Shown here one piece after another: positions 1 to 7,493 of a stretch of DNA of 50,207 nucleotides. The stretch comes from Bacteroidales bacterium UBA5433. GTDB lineage: Bacteria > Bacteroidota > Bacteroidia > Bacteroidales > UBA932. The stretch is taken from positions 1 through 50,207 of the forward strand of contig DIRP01000012.1 of assembly GCA_002427525.1 (NCBI GenBank), in the 5' to 3' direction. The notes under the pieces were generated by a model, which searched no databases, was not told where the DNA came from, and saw only the letters and a list, made by a program, of their open reading frames with translations. A program made the position numbers and the translations under genes. The number at the start of each line of letters is the position of its first letter. The stretch's first letter is position 1.

Positions 1-281
1 ACTACCTGTTTTTCGGTGCAGGCTTCCAGATCCAGGTTGTCGTAACCTGATCCTGCACGTACTACAATTTTTAGGTTTTTGGCAGCCTCTACTACTTCCC
101 GGGTCACTTTGTCTGAACGGACAATAAGGGCATCTGCATCTGCAACTGCTTGTAGTAGTTGTGCTTTTTCTGTATAATTTTCTAACAGGGCCAACTGCAT
201 TCCTGCTTTCTCCACTATGTTGCGGATGCCGTCAACGGCAGTTTTGGCAAAAGGTTTTTCTGTAGCTACCAGTACTTTCAT
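1..281 (-). CDS. serA: D-3-phosphoglycerate dehydrogenase, N-terminal part (cut by window edge)
   Basis: Only the first 93 or so codons lie in the window; the gene runs off the left edge. The visible protein starts MKVLVATEKPFAKTAVDGI and ends in the conserved stretch VRAGSGYDNLDL, typical of the N-terminal substrate-binding half of D-2-hydroxyacid dehydrogenases. The enzyme oxidises 3-phosphoglycerate to 3-phosphohydroxypyruvate with NAD+, the first step of serine synthesis in the cytosol. It begins 6 bases after the end of serC, which does the second step, so the two are almost certainly co-transcribed. The SerA assignment rests on the motif plus the serC neighbour; the catalytic domain is not visible. 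Confidence 0.88.
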   Translation of the reverse strand, partial: MKVLVATEKPFAKTAVDGIRNIVEKAGMQLALLENYTEKAQLLQAVADADALIVRSDKVTREVVEAAKNLKIVVRAGSGYDNLDLEACTEKQV

Positions 282-287
282 AGTTTT

Positions 288-1361
288 TTATTTGTGAAGT
301 TTTTCAAATTCTTGCATGCAATTAACCAATGCCTTTACACTGTCTATAGGGCAGGCATTGTATATGGAAGCGCGGAACCCTCCAACGGAACGGTGTCCTT
401 TGATACCCACCATGCCGCGGGCCTTGGCAAATTCCATGAACTCAGCTTCCAGAGCTTCGTGTCCTTCCGCCATAACAAAGCAGGCATTCATAAGAGAACG
501 GTCTTCTTTGGCGGCTGTTCCTTTGAAAAGCGGGTTGCGGTCAATCTCGGCATACAGCAGTTCTGCTTTTTCCTTGTTGATTTTTTGAATAGCTTGCACT
601 CCTCCCAGGTTTTTCAGCCACTTGAGCGTTTGTGTCATGATGTAAATGGGGTAAACGGGAGGGGTGTTGAACATAGAACCGCCGTCAACGTGTGTCCGGT
701 AGTCCAGCATAGAGGGGATAGAACGGGTGACTTTGCCCAGGATGTCTTTTTTGACGATTACAAAAGTAACCCCGGCAGGTCCTACGTTTTTCTGAGCTCC
801 TCCATAGATAAGGGCATATTTGGAAACATCAACGGGACGGCTCATAATATCAGAAGACATGTCTGCAACCAGAGGAACGGGACTGTCCATATCTTTGTGT
901 ATTTCTGTACCGTAGATGGTGTTGTTGGTCGTTATATGGAAATAATCTGCATCTGCGGGGATTGTGAAATCCTTGGGAATATAACAGAAAGTCTTGTCTG
1001 CAGAAGATGCCACAGTAACCACTTCACCAAAACCTTTGGCTTCTTTTAGGGCTTTTTTTGCCCATACGCCTGTTTCCAGGTACGCAGATTTTTTATTCAT
1101 GAGGTTCATGGGAACCATGCAAAACTGCAGGCTGGCACCTCCGCCCAGGAAGAGTACTTCATAATCGTCCGGTATTTGAAGTAATTCTTTCCACAGACTG
1201 CGGCATTCGTTCATAACGGCTTCCCAGTCTTTGGAGCGGTGTGAGATCTCTATTACCGACAATCCGGAATTATTGAAATCTTTCAAAGCCTCTATACCGG
1301 CCTGAATGGCTTCCTGTGGAAGGACACAGGGACCTGCATTGAAATTGTGTACTTTTTTCAT
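288..1361 (-). CDS. serC: Phosphoserine aminotransferase
   Basis: 357 residues, the normal length for SerC. It is a class V PLP-dependent aminotransferase converting 3-phosphohydroxypyruvate and glutamate to phosphoserine and 2-oxoglutarate; the family also acts in pyridoxal phosphate synthesis. The start MKKVHNFNAGPCVLP is the family's hallmark N-terminus, the GGGAS substrate loop is at about residues 73-77, and the PLP-binding lysine is K191 in GGAQKNVGPAG. It is the first gene of a serC-serA operon, with a 6-base gap to serA. A good Bacteroidota -7 box lies about 38 bases before the ATG. Confidence 0.97.
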   Translation of the reverse strand: MKKVHNFNAGPCVLPQEAIQAGIEALKDFNNSGLSVIEISHRSKDWEAVMNECRSLWKELLQIPDDYEVLFLGGGASLQFCMVPMNLMNKKSAYLETGVWAKKALKEAKGFGEVVTVASSADKTFCYIPKDFTIPADADYFHITTNNTIYGTEIHKDMDSPVPLVADMSSDIMSRPVDVSKYALIYGGAQKNVGPAGVTFVIVKKDILGKVTRSIPSMLDYRTHVDGGSMFNTPPVYPIYIMTQTLKWLKNLGGVQAIQKINKEKAELLYAEIDRNPLFKGTAAKEDRSLMNACFVMAEGHEALEAEFMEFAKARGMVGIKGHRSVGGFRASIYNACPIDSVKALVNCMQEFEKLHK

Positions 1362-1398
1362 GTTGAATTGTGTTTTTGGTTACGATTCTTGTGCAAAT

Positions 1399-1407
1399 AC
1401 AAATATA
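1399..1407 (-). promoter_or_regulatory. -7 promoter box for serC-serA
   Basis: On the minus strand this reads TATATTTGT, an exact fit to the Bacteroidota -7 consensus TAnnTTTG, in the AT-rich 69-base gap between pyrI and serC. The predicted transcript start would leave an untranslated leader of about 30 bases. I see no convincing TTG-type -33 element, which is often weak in this phylum. Confidence 0.6.
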
Positions 1408-1430
1408 AAGTAAAAATATATAATTAAAAA

Positions 1431-1901
1431 TTAATTAGAACTGATAATCTGTAAGTTCTTTTGGCTGGTTTCTTTTTCACAATAATGGCATTTGAGAACC
1501 AGCCCTTCCGGTGTGGTAAGGGTTTTAAAACGCGTTTTTACAGGTTCGTGGTTTGTGATGCACCTTGGATTCAGACAACGTACCAAACCGCGGATTTCGG
1601 AAGGAATGGCAAGTTTTCTTTTTTCCACCACCTGGTATTCTTTGATGATATTCAAAACAGCATCCGGTGCGACCAGAGCAATTAAGTTTACATCGTCTTC
1701 CTCAAAAAATTTGTCTGTGATTTTGATAATGGATTTGCTCCCCAGCACTTTGCTTTCCAGGTTGGCTCCAAAGGTCATTTGGTAATTTCCTTTGGCCAGT
1801 CCCAGAATTTCAATGACGTGGAACAGTTCTCCGGCCGGAATCCTGTCAATAACCGTTCCGTTTCTGATGGCGCTTACTTTCAATTGTTTTTTAGCTATCA
1901 T
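1431..1901 (-). CDS. pyrI: Aspartate carbamoyltransferase regulatory subunit
   Basis: 156 residues, full length. PyrI forms dimers that hold catalytic PyrB trimers together and bind nucleotide effectors (CTP, ATP, UTP). The N-terminal effector domain carries the expected basic and hydrophobic pattern, and the C-terminal zinc domain has four cysteines at C109, C114, C138 and C141, spaced as in the structural zinc site of the family. The gene follows pyrB by 8 bases, so the subunits are made together from one transcript. No frameshift or missing ligand is seen. Confidence 0.96.
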   Translation of the reverse strand: MIAKKQLKVSAIRNGTVIDRIPAGELFHVIEILGLAKGNYQMTFGANLESKVLGSKSIIKITDKFFEEDDVNLIALVAPDAVLNIIKEYQVVEKRKLAIPSEIRGLVRCLNPRCITNHEPVKTRFKTLTTPEGLVLKCHYCEKETSQKNLQIISSN

Positions 1902-1909
1902 GGCTGTCG

Positions 1910-2809
1910 TTATTGGTTCATAAGGTGCGTTATAATGCCCATTCGTGTGAAAACACCGTTGCGTGCCTGTTCAAAATAATAGGCTTCCGGTCTGTCATCC
2001 ACATCAATGGCAATTTCGTTAACCCGGGGAAGGGGATGCAGGATGCGCAGGTTGGGACGGGTATTGGTGAGCATGGAAGCGTCCAGACGCATAAGATTTT
2101 TCACACGCTCGTATTCCATAGGGTCTTGAAAGCGTTCCTGTTGCACACGGGTAACGTACAAGATGTCTGCATCTTGTATCTGGCCTTCCAGTTGGTGGTG
2201 TTGGGTATACGAAATGTTGCGGCTGTCAAGGAAATTTTTGTATTCCTGGGGGATTTCCAGATCCGGGCAAGATACAAAATTGAAACGGGGGTTGAAATGG
2301 CTCATGGCTTGCAACAGCGAGTGTACGGTTCTTCCGTATTTAAGGTCTCCGACTACGGTTATGGACAGATTTTCCAGTGTGCCCTGGGTCTTGCGTATGG
2401 AATACATGTCCAGTAGTGTTTGTGTGGGATGCTGGTTGGCTCCGTCACCTGCATTGATTACCGGACAGCCGGCTATTTCCGCTGCATAGCGTGCAGCACC
2501 GTCTAAATGGTGGCGGATAACAATCATGTCTGCATAATTGGATACCATTTTGATGGTATCTTTCAGGCTTTCTCCTTTGGCAATACTGGTATGACTCAGA
2601 GAAGCAAAGCCTACAAACCGGGCTCCCAACCGTGTGGCCGCTGTTTCAAAGCTCAGCCGGGTACGTGTAGAGGGTTCAAAGAAGATGCAGGCGATCAGCT
2701 TGTCCTTAAAAATGGGACAATTGGGATTGGATTCGTACTCAGCCGCAAGGTCCAATACCTGCAACATTTCGTCTTTGTCGAAGTCGTTAATGGAAATTAG
2801 AGATTTCAT
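1910..2809 (-). CDS. pyrB: Aspartate carbamoyltransferase catalytic subunit
   Basis: 299 residues. The enzyme joins carbamoyl phosphate and aspartate to give N-carbamoyl-aspartate, the committed step of pyrimidine synthesis. The carbamoyl phosphate loop STRTR is at residues 47-51 within FEPSTRTRLSFETA, and the HPLPR motif near the C-terminus is intact. It lies between an IMPACT-family gene (22 bases upstream) and pyrI (8 bases downstream). The next pyrimidine gene in the window, pyrE, is 37 kb away, so the pathway is not one cluster here. Confidence 0.97.
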   Translation of the reverse strand: MKSLISINDFDKDEMLQVLDLAAEYESNPNCPIFKDKLIACIFFEPSTRTRLSFETAATRLGARFVGFASLSHTSIAKGESLKDTIKMVSNYADMIVIRHHLDGAARYAAEIAGCPVINAGDGANQHPTQTLLDMYSIRKTQGTLENLSITVVGDLKYGRTVHSLLQAMSHFNPRFNFVSCPDLEIPQEYKNFLDSRNISYTQHHQLEGQIQDADILYVTRVQQERFQDPMEYERVKNLMRLDASMLTNTRPNLRILHPLPRVNEIAIDVDDRPEAYYFEQARNGVFTRMGIITHLMNQ

Positions 2810-2831
2810 ACGCTAGCAAGTTCAGTTTCAA

Positions 2832-3422
2832 TCAGGGATTCACGGCAGATAAAAGCGTCTGGCGTTCCGTAGGAGGGACACGGACAGTTAGCCGGCAGGG
2901 AAGGGGACCGTCTGTATAGGTTTGCTCAACTATTTGGGCGCCGGTATTTTGTACTGCCCGCATTACCTGGTCTGTCTGTTCGTAGGTGAATTGAAGGTCA
3001 AGGGTTTCCAGTACCTTTTTTTCAATAATGACAGCGTGTTCAAGAGCGTCCCGGGCTGCAGACTTGTACGCTTGTATCAAGCCTCCGGTACCTAATTTAA
3101 TCCCTCCAAAATAACGGACCACAACCATTAAAACATTGGTGAGATCAAAGGATAATAGCTGTCCCAGGATAGGCTTGCCGGCAGTAGAAAAAGGTTCTCC
3201 ACTGTCGTTGGCCCTCTGGATTTCACCTTCCGGACCCAGCCGGTAGGCATAGCAAATGTGGCGTGCGTCAAAGAACTTTTTTTTCAGGGTCCCCAGCAAT
3301 TCCCGGATACATTCTTCAGAGGAGGCCGGAAATCCGAATGCCAGGAAACGGCTGCCTTTCTCTTTATACTGGCCCTCACAAGGAGTTTCCAGCGTTTTGT
3401 ATATCTGGGCAGAGGACATCAT
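2832..3422 (-). CDS. YigZ/IMPACT family protein
   Basis: 196 residues with the conserved UPF0029 core: KGSRFLAF near the N-terminus, ANDSGEPFSTAGKPIL, and VVRYFGGIKLGTGGLIQAY. The C-terminal third fits the small second domain of YigZ proteins. Bacterial members are linked to translation or RNA binding by structure, but their biochemical role is not settled. It begins with two consecutive ATG codons (3422 and 3419). It is the likely first gene of a leftward unit with pyrB and pyrI; a -7-like box abuts the start, so the message may be leaderless, perhaps from the second ATG. Confidence 0.92.
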   Translation of the reverse strand: MMSSAQIYKTLETPCEGQYKEKGSRFLAFGFPASSEECIRELLGTLKKKFFDARHICYAYRLGPEGEIQRANDSGEPFSTAGKPILGQLLSFDLTNVLMVVVRYFGGIKLGTGGLIQAYKSAARDALEHAVIIEKKVLETLDLQFTYEQTDQVMRAVQNTGAQIVEQTYTDGPLPCRLTVRVPPTERQTLLSAVNP

Positions 3423-3431
3423 ACAAAAATA
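3423..3431 (-). promoter_or_regulatory. Candidate -7 box for the YigZ-pyrBI unit
   Basis: The minus strand reads TATTTTTGT immediately before the two ATG codons. It matches TAnnTTTG, but the transcript would start at or inside the first codons, implying a leaderless message read from the ATG at 3419 or 3422. The call is tentative because the position is unusual and the region is A-rich. Confidence 0.35.
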
Positions 3432-3442
3432 CGTCTTTTACG

Positions 3443-3451
3443 TATCTTTGC
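3443..3451 (+). promoter_or_regulatory. -7 promoter box for LuxC-like gene and miaA
   Basis: TATCTTTGC is an exact TAnnTTTG match in the divergent gap, ending 20 bases before the ATG at 3472. The expected leader is about 15 bases and A/G-rich, as usual for Bacteroidota translation starts. Confidence 0.6.
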
Positions 3452-3471
3452 AAAACAGAGAGAGGTAAAAT

Positions 3472-4500
3472 ATGGGATTTGCGTCAAAATTCACAGAACA
3501 GGCTTTCCGGGTTCTTTCCGGTATTACTCCGCAACTTTTGGTGCAGGCAGCAGAAAAAAATCCCTGGTTCATTCCGGCTTTTGTGCAGCACAGGCTTGAC
3601 TCTTTGAAAGAAAGCCTTACGGGTGAAAAAGAAACCTTGGAGCAGTTGTTGGAATTGGAAACACAATCCGGTGCTCCACAGGTTCTTTCTATTGTGGCTG
3701 CAGGGAACATCCCTTTGGTGTGCTGGCATGATTTGGTGTGTTGCCTGGCGTATGCTGCGTCATGTCCAAACAAAACAACGGTGGAAATCAAATTGTCTTC
3801 AAAGGACGACGTACTGCTTCCTGTTATTGTGGAACGGTTAGCCGCTCAGGAAGGGCCCTGCCTGGAAGGGATTTCGGTACAGTTTGTGGACCGTGTAAGT
3901 TTGCAAACTCAAGCCATTTTGTTTACGGGTGGAGCACAGGCACAGGAACATTATTGCCGTACCTTCCCCGGAATACCCTTGTTGTTGCGTACGGGAAGGA
4001 GTTCTGTGGCTCTTGTAACCGGAGCCGAGTCTGCGGCTCAGCTACGCGGCCTGGCAGAAGATTGTTTTCTGTATTTTGGGTTGGGATGCCGCAATGTGTC
4101 GCTGCTCCTTGTTCCTTCGGGGTATGATTTTGGGTCGTTTATCCGGCAGGTGGGAATACGTTTTGGATCTTTACTGCAGCAACATAATGGGTACATGAAT
4201 GCCTTCCGGCATGCGAGGGCGTGTAGGGCCATGACTACCATTACTGCTGATGAGATATATAAATCGGAACTATTTGTCCTGCAAGAAAACGATAGCTTGT
4301 TTCCGCCCATGGCGGTGCTGCATTACATGGAATACAAAGACCTTGCAACTGCAACGCGTTTTATTTCAGCAAACCGGGACCGGATTCAGTGCGTGGCGGG
4401 TACGGACCAGGTTCCGTTTGGACAAACACAGGCTCCTTTATTTACAGATTATGCAGACGGACTGAACACATTGGAATGGCTACAAAAATTATCTTATTGA
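3472..4500 (+). CDS. LuxC-like acyl-CoA reductase family protein
   Basis: 342 residues. The protein resembles the acyl-CoA/acyl-protein reductase (LuxC) family, aldehyde-dehydrogenase-fold enzymes that reduce activated fatty acids to aldehydes with NADPH. Supporting segments are SIVAAGNIPLVCWHDL (about 73-88), resembling the family's nucleotide-site loop, and FGLGCRNVSLLLVPSGYDF, where C206 is the likely catalytic cysteine. Known LuxC works with LuxD and LuxE; neither is here, so this is not a bioluminescence locus. Its 3' end overlaps miaA by 25 bases. Family assignment is fairly sure, substrate unknown. Confidence 0.8.
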   Translation: MGFASKFTEQAFRVLSGITPQLLVQAAEKNPWFIPAFVQHRLDSLKESLTGEKETLEQLLELETQSGAPQVLSIVAAGNIPLVCWHDLVCCLAYAASCPNKTTVEIKLSSKDDVLLPVIVERLAAQEGPCLEGISVQFVDRVSLQTQAILFTGGAQAQEHYCRTFPGIPLLLRTGRSSVALVTGAESAAQLRGLAEDCFLYFGLGCRNVSLLLVPSGYDFGSFIRQVGIRFGSLLQQHNGYMNAFRHARACRAMTTITADEIYKSELFVLQENDSLFPPMAVLHYMEYKDLATATRFISANRDRIQCVAGTDQVPFGQTQAPLFTDYADGLNTLEWLQKLSY

Positions 4501-5357
4501 CAGGACCTACCGGTGTAGGGAAAACAGAACAGGCTTTGGCTATTGCCCGGTTGTTGCAGACACCTGTGATCAATTGTGACAGCCGGCAAATATATAAAGA
4601 GCTGAATATTGGGGTAGCACGGCCTTCTCCCGAGGCTCTTGCAGCCGTCAGGCATTATTTTATTGCTACCCATACCATTCATGAACCTTATTCTGCCGGG
4701 GATTACGAAAGGGAAGCCTGGGATCTGGTCATGCGTCTGGCTCCGGACCATCCGTACCTTTTATTGGTTGGAGGTTCCGGATTGTATGCCGATGCTTTTG
4801 TTAAAGGATTTGATGCACTGCCGGTTCCCGATGCGGAACTTAGGCAACAACTTATGAAGCAGGCAGAAGATCCCGCGGGGTTGGAAGCACTGCGTAACCG
4901 GTTATTGGAACTGGATCCCGTAACGTACCACAGGATAGACCTGTCCAACAAACGCCGCGTAATGCGGGCTGTGGAAGTCTGTTTGCTTTCGGGCAAACCG
5001 TACCACTCTTTTTTGAGTAACACGCCCAGGAAAAGACCGTTTGAAATAGAACAGCTGGTCATGGAGAGACCCAGGAAAGAGCTTTACGATCGTATTAACC
5101 AACGAGTGGACAGGATGGTAGAGTCCGGTTTGGTGGAAGAAGCCCGCAGTTTGTATAAATACAGAAAACTCCCTGCACTCCAAACGGTGGGGTACAGAGA
5201 GTTATTTGATCATTTTGATGGTAAAACTTCCTTAGAAGAAGCCGTTAGTCTGATACGTCGCAATACGCGAAGGTATGCCAAACGTCAACTAACCTACTGG
5301 AGGGAGGTGCCTAAAAAGGAAGATCATCCGCTCCTTCGTCCGGATCCTGTACTATAG
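4476..5357 (+). CDS. miaA: tRNA dimethylallyltransferase
   Basis: 293 residues from the ATG at 4476. MiaA adds a dimethylallyl group to N6 of A37 in tRNAs reading UNN codons. The P-loop GPTGVGKT is at residues 10-17, followed by NCDSRQIYKEL (a DSxQ-type motif) and GGSGLYADAF, the tRNA and DMAPP binding signature. An earlier in-frame ATG at 4389 would add 29 residues with no family similarity, so the internal start is chosen. The gene overlaps the LuxC-like gene upstream by 25 bases and the convergent DUF3127 gene by 47 bases. Confidence 0.96.
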   Translation: MATKIILLTGPTGVGKTEQALAIARLLQTPVINCDSRQIYKELNIGVARPSPEALAAVRHYFIATHTIHEPYSAGDYEREAWDLVMRLAPDHPYLLLVGGSGLYADAFVKGFDALPVPDAELRQQLMKQAEDPAGLEALRNRLLELDPVTYHRIDLSNKRRVMRAVEVCLLSGKPYHSFLSNTPRKRPFEIEQLVMERPRKELYDRINQRVDRMVESGLVEEARSLYKYRKLPALQTVGYRELFDHFDGKTSLEEAVSLIRRNTRRYAKRQLTYWREVPKKEDHPLLRPDPVL

Positions 5358-5682
5358 GTTCGGGAGGGATCATGCCGGCAGGCATGTCCGGTGGTTGGTT
5401 TGCAACTCCCGTTTCTTTTTCCAGACGCCACGCCCTCACATCTGTGTACCAGCGTCCGTTGTATTCCCGTGATTCAATATTAACAGAAACCTTAACAGGT
5501 TGTCCGGTGGCAAAAGCATCCAGTTCTTTGACCCTGTCTTCGCCAAAAACAGAAATACACACTTTACGCGGATAGGCAGATTCTCCGGTTTCCAGGATAA
5601 ATTCCTGTTTTACCCAGTCTCCTCTGGCTCCGGTACCTTTGAATACCGGCAACTTCTCTAGTATAATTCCTCGAAGTTCCAC
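5311..5682 (-). CDS. DUF3127 family protein
   Basis: 123 residues. The pattern GDWVKQEFILETGESAYPRK, SVFGEDRV and ESREYNGRWYTDVRAWRLE matches DUF3127, a small Bacteroidota family with an OB-fold-like outline, thought by resemblance to bind single-stranded nucleic acid; no function is established. The tail after residue 95 is acidic and proline-rich and ends DDLPF, which recalls the acidic C-terminal tip (usually ending in F) of single-stranded DNA binding proteins; that comparison is my inference. It follows the FKBP gene by 12 bases and overlaps miaA tail to tail. Confidence 0.85.
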   Translation of the reverse strand: MELRGIILEKLPVFKGTGARGDWVKQEFILETGESAYPRKVCISVFGEDRVKELDAFATGQPVKVSVNIESREYNGRWYTDVRAWRLEKETGVANQPPDMPAGMIPPEPIVQDPDEGADDLPF

Positions 5683-5694
5683 GGTTACAATAAG

Positions 5695-6402
5695 CTATTC
5701 AGATGCCGGAAAAACCTTGTTAACCTCTACTTCAAAAACAAGGGTGCTGTTGGGGCCAATGACACCACCTGCTCCGCTGGGACCGTATCCCAGATCTGAA
5801 GGTACATAAAGAAGAATTTTTCCTCCTTCACCTACAAGTTGCATACCTTCTGTCCAGCCGGGAATAACACGGTTCAGGGGAAATTTGGCCATCTCGTTGC
5901 GAGCGTAGGAAGAGTCAAATTCCGTTCCGTCAATAAGCGTTCCAACATAGTGTACCTCAATGGTATCTACCTCTGTGGCACGTATATCGTTGCCTTCCCG
6001 AATAATTTTATATTGTAGTCCGCTGGGCAATGTTACAACACCTTCAAGGGTTGCATTTTCTTCCAAAAAGGCTTCGCCTTCCTTCGTGTTCCGTTCTCCT
6101 TCCATCATGCTCTTTTTTTGCATATATGAAGTAATGTCGTTGTTCCAATCCATCATTTCATCCTGGGTGGGGTCTTCTTTTCGTGCCATCATTTCTTTGT
6201 ATGCTTTGGTAACCAAGGTCTGGTTTAGGTTTCCAAAATTGGACTGCTTTACCATAGAGGCAAGGGAGTAGCCAATAGACTTGCTTACCGCATCTATGTC
6301 GGCTTTTGAAAAATCGCTGTTTGCCTTTGATGCATTGCTGTTACATGACATAGTAAGCATGCCGCCCAGCAAGGCAATTGTTAAAATTTTTAAAGTTCTC
6401 AT
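5695..6402 (-). CDS. FKBP-type peptidyl-prolyl cis-trans isomerase, lipoprotein
   Basis: 235 residues. A lipoprotein-like signal (MRTLKILTIALLGGMLTMSC, then N) gives an acylated cysteine at position 20, so the protein should sit in the envelope. Residues about 35-110 form a helical dimerisation arm of the FkpA/Mip type, and about 130-232 are the FKBP domain with VEVHYVGTLIDGTEFDSSY, VIPGWTEGMQLVGEGGK and VPSDLGYG. The role is folding help for exported proteins. It is probably co-transcribed with DUF3127 and has its own -7 box. Confidence 0.94.
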   Translation of the reverse strand: MRTLKILTIALLGGMLTMSCNSNASKANSDFSKADIDAVSKSIGYSLASMVKQSNFGNLNQTLVTKAYKEMMARKEDPTQDEMMDWNNDITSYMQKKSMMEGERNTKEGEAFLEENATLEGVVTLPSGLQYKIIREGNDIRATEVDTIEVHYVGTLIDGTEFDSSYARNEMAKFPLNRVIPGWTEGMQLVGEGGKILLYVPSDLGYGPSGAGGVIGPNSTLVFEVEVNKVFPASE

Positions 6403-6445
6403 TGTAAATTATAATTATAGGTATTGAATGACAAAATAGTAAATA

Positions 6446-6454
6446 ACAAAGGTA
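6446..6454 (-). promoter_or_regulatory. -7 promoter box for the FKBP gene
   Basis: TACCTTTGT on the minus strand fits TAnnTTTG exactly and would give a leader of about 37 bases. A second, poorer candidate (TATTTTGTC, 6438 to 6430) is closer to the start. Confidence 0.55.
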
Positions 6455-6458
6455 CTGT

Positions 6459-7493
6459 TTATTTCTTGTTATTTAGATAACAATAACAGCAAATCTTATG
6501 TAAGAGTCTGGCACCCACAATGGCATCCCAAGGGTCATTTTCTCCGGGAGCTACTTCACAGAGATCAAAACCAATAATTTTTTTGTTGGAAGAAGCCAGG
6601 AGGTATAGCAAGTAATCAACTTGCTGAAATTCAATACCTCCGGGGACTGGTGTGCCCGTGTTGGGGCACAAGTCAGGGGAAAGGCCGTCGATATCCATGC
6701 TAATATAAACATGGTCAGGGAGGCTTTCCATGATTCTTTGGCATTGTTCCCTCCATGTAAGTCCTTCATAAAGGCCTTCTTGTAAAGACTCGTCAGAGAA
6801 TAAAGCAATGCGTGTGTCGCTGCAAATCCGGTCGTGTTCTTCCTGGCAGTAGTCCCGCACGCCTACCTGGGTAAGTGATGTAATGGCAGGAATTGTTTCC
6901 AGGGCGTTGAACATGATAGAGGCGTGTGAAAAAGTAAAACCTTCATAGGCTTTTCTCAGGTCTGCGTGGGCATCAATGTGGAGGATGCCAAAAGAACTGT
7001 AATGCTCTCCCAGTGCCTGTAGAAAGCCCAGCGGAACAGAGTGCTCGCCGCCTATTACACCTACAGTTTTTCCATGGCGCAATTGCTCCGAGGTTTGCAG
7101 GTAGACAATCCGATTCATTCGTGAACAGGCCTGATTGACCTGGTCCAGCAGATCTCCCAGGCCTGTCTCCCGGGGGTCTTTACCTTCTTCCCAGCTTTCA
7201 ATGATTTCTTCTGCCATTTTCCTTGCTGAACGGTTGAGTATGGGAAGTTCTTCGTGAACGGGGAGGGTTGCTATGGGAATGTTCCACGCCCGGGGAACAC
7301 GCGGGTTGAAAAGATCAACCTGGGTAGAGGCATCAATTATGGCACCGGGGCCCTTGTGGGTACCCGGACGGTACGAGGTGGTAACGTCCCAGGGAATAGA
7401 GATGAGAACAATCTCGGCCTGTTCCCGGGTAAACGGGAGGGCAAAATAGCCGCCGGTTGCGACACCGGGCAAGTTGGGATCAAATGACGTCAT
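6459..7493 (-). CDS. Ureohydrolase (agmatinase/arginase/formimidoylglutamase family)
   Basis: 344 residues with the three binuclear manganese motifs: GGEHS (H151), DAHADLR (D174, H176, D178) and SMDIDGLSP (D267, D269), so an active hydrolase that cleaves a guanidino or formimino group is expected. The last motif has DGLSP where many agmatinases have DPAxAP, so the substrate is not certain. No arginine decarboxylase or histidine-degradation genes are nearby. It starts inside the last codons of kdsD with a 4-base ATGA overlap, indicating translational coupling with an apparently unrelated gene. Confidence 0.88.
   Translation of the reverse strand: MTSFDPNLPGVATGGYFALPFTREQAEIVLISIPWDVTTSYRPGTHKGPGAIIDASTQVDLFNPRVPRAWNIPIATLPVHEELPILNRSARKMAEEIIESWEEGKDPRETGLGDLLDQVNQACSRMNRIVYLQTSEQLRHGKTVGVIGGEHSVPLGFLQALGEHYSSFGILHIDAHADLRKAYEGFTFSHASIMFNALETIPAITSLTQVGVRDYCQEEHDRICSDTRIALFSDESLQEGLYEGLTWREQCQRIMESLPDHVYISMDIDGLSPDLCPNTGTPVPGGIEFQQVDYLLYLLASSNKKIIGFDLCEVAPGENDPWDAIVGARLLHKICCYCYLNNKK

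Noticed and set aside
294..1049. 251-codon open frame antisense to serC
   Set aside because: serC has full conserved motifs on the other strand; the antisense product has no recognisable domain.
3472..4500. Bioluminescence (lux) locus
   Set aside because: Only a LuxC-like gene is present; there are no luxA, luxB, luxD or luxE genes nearby.
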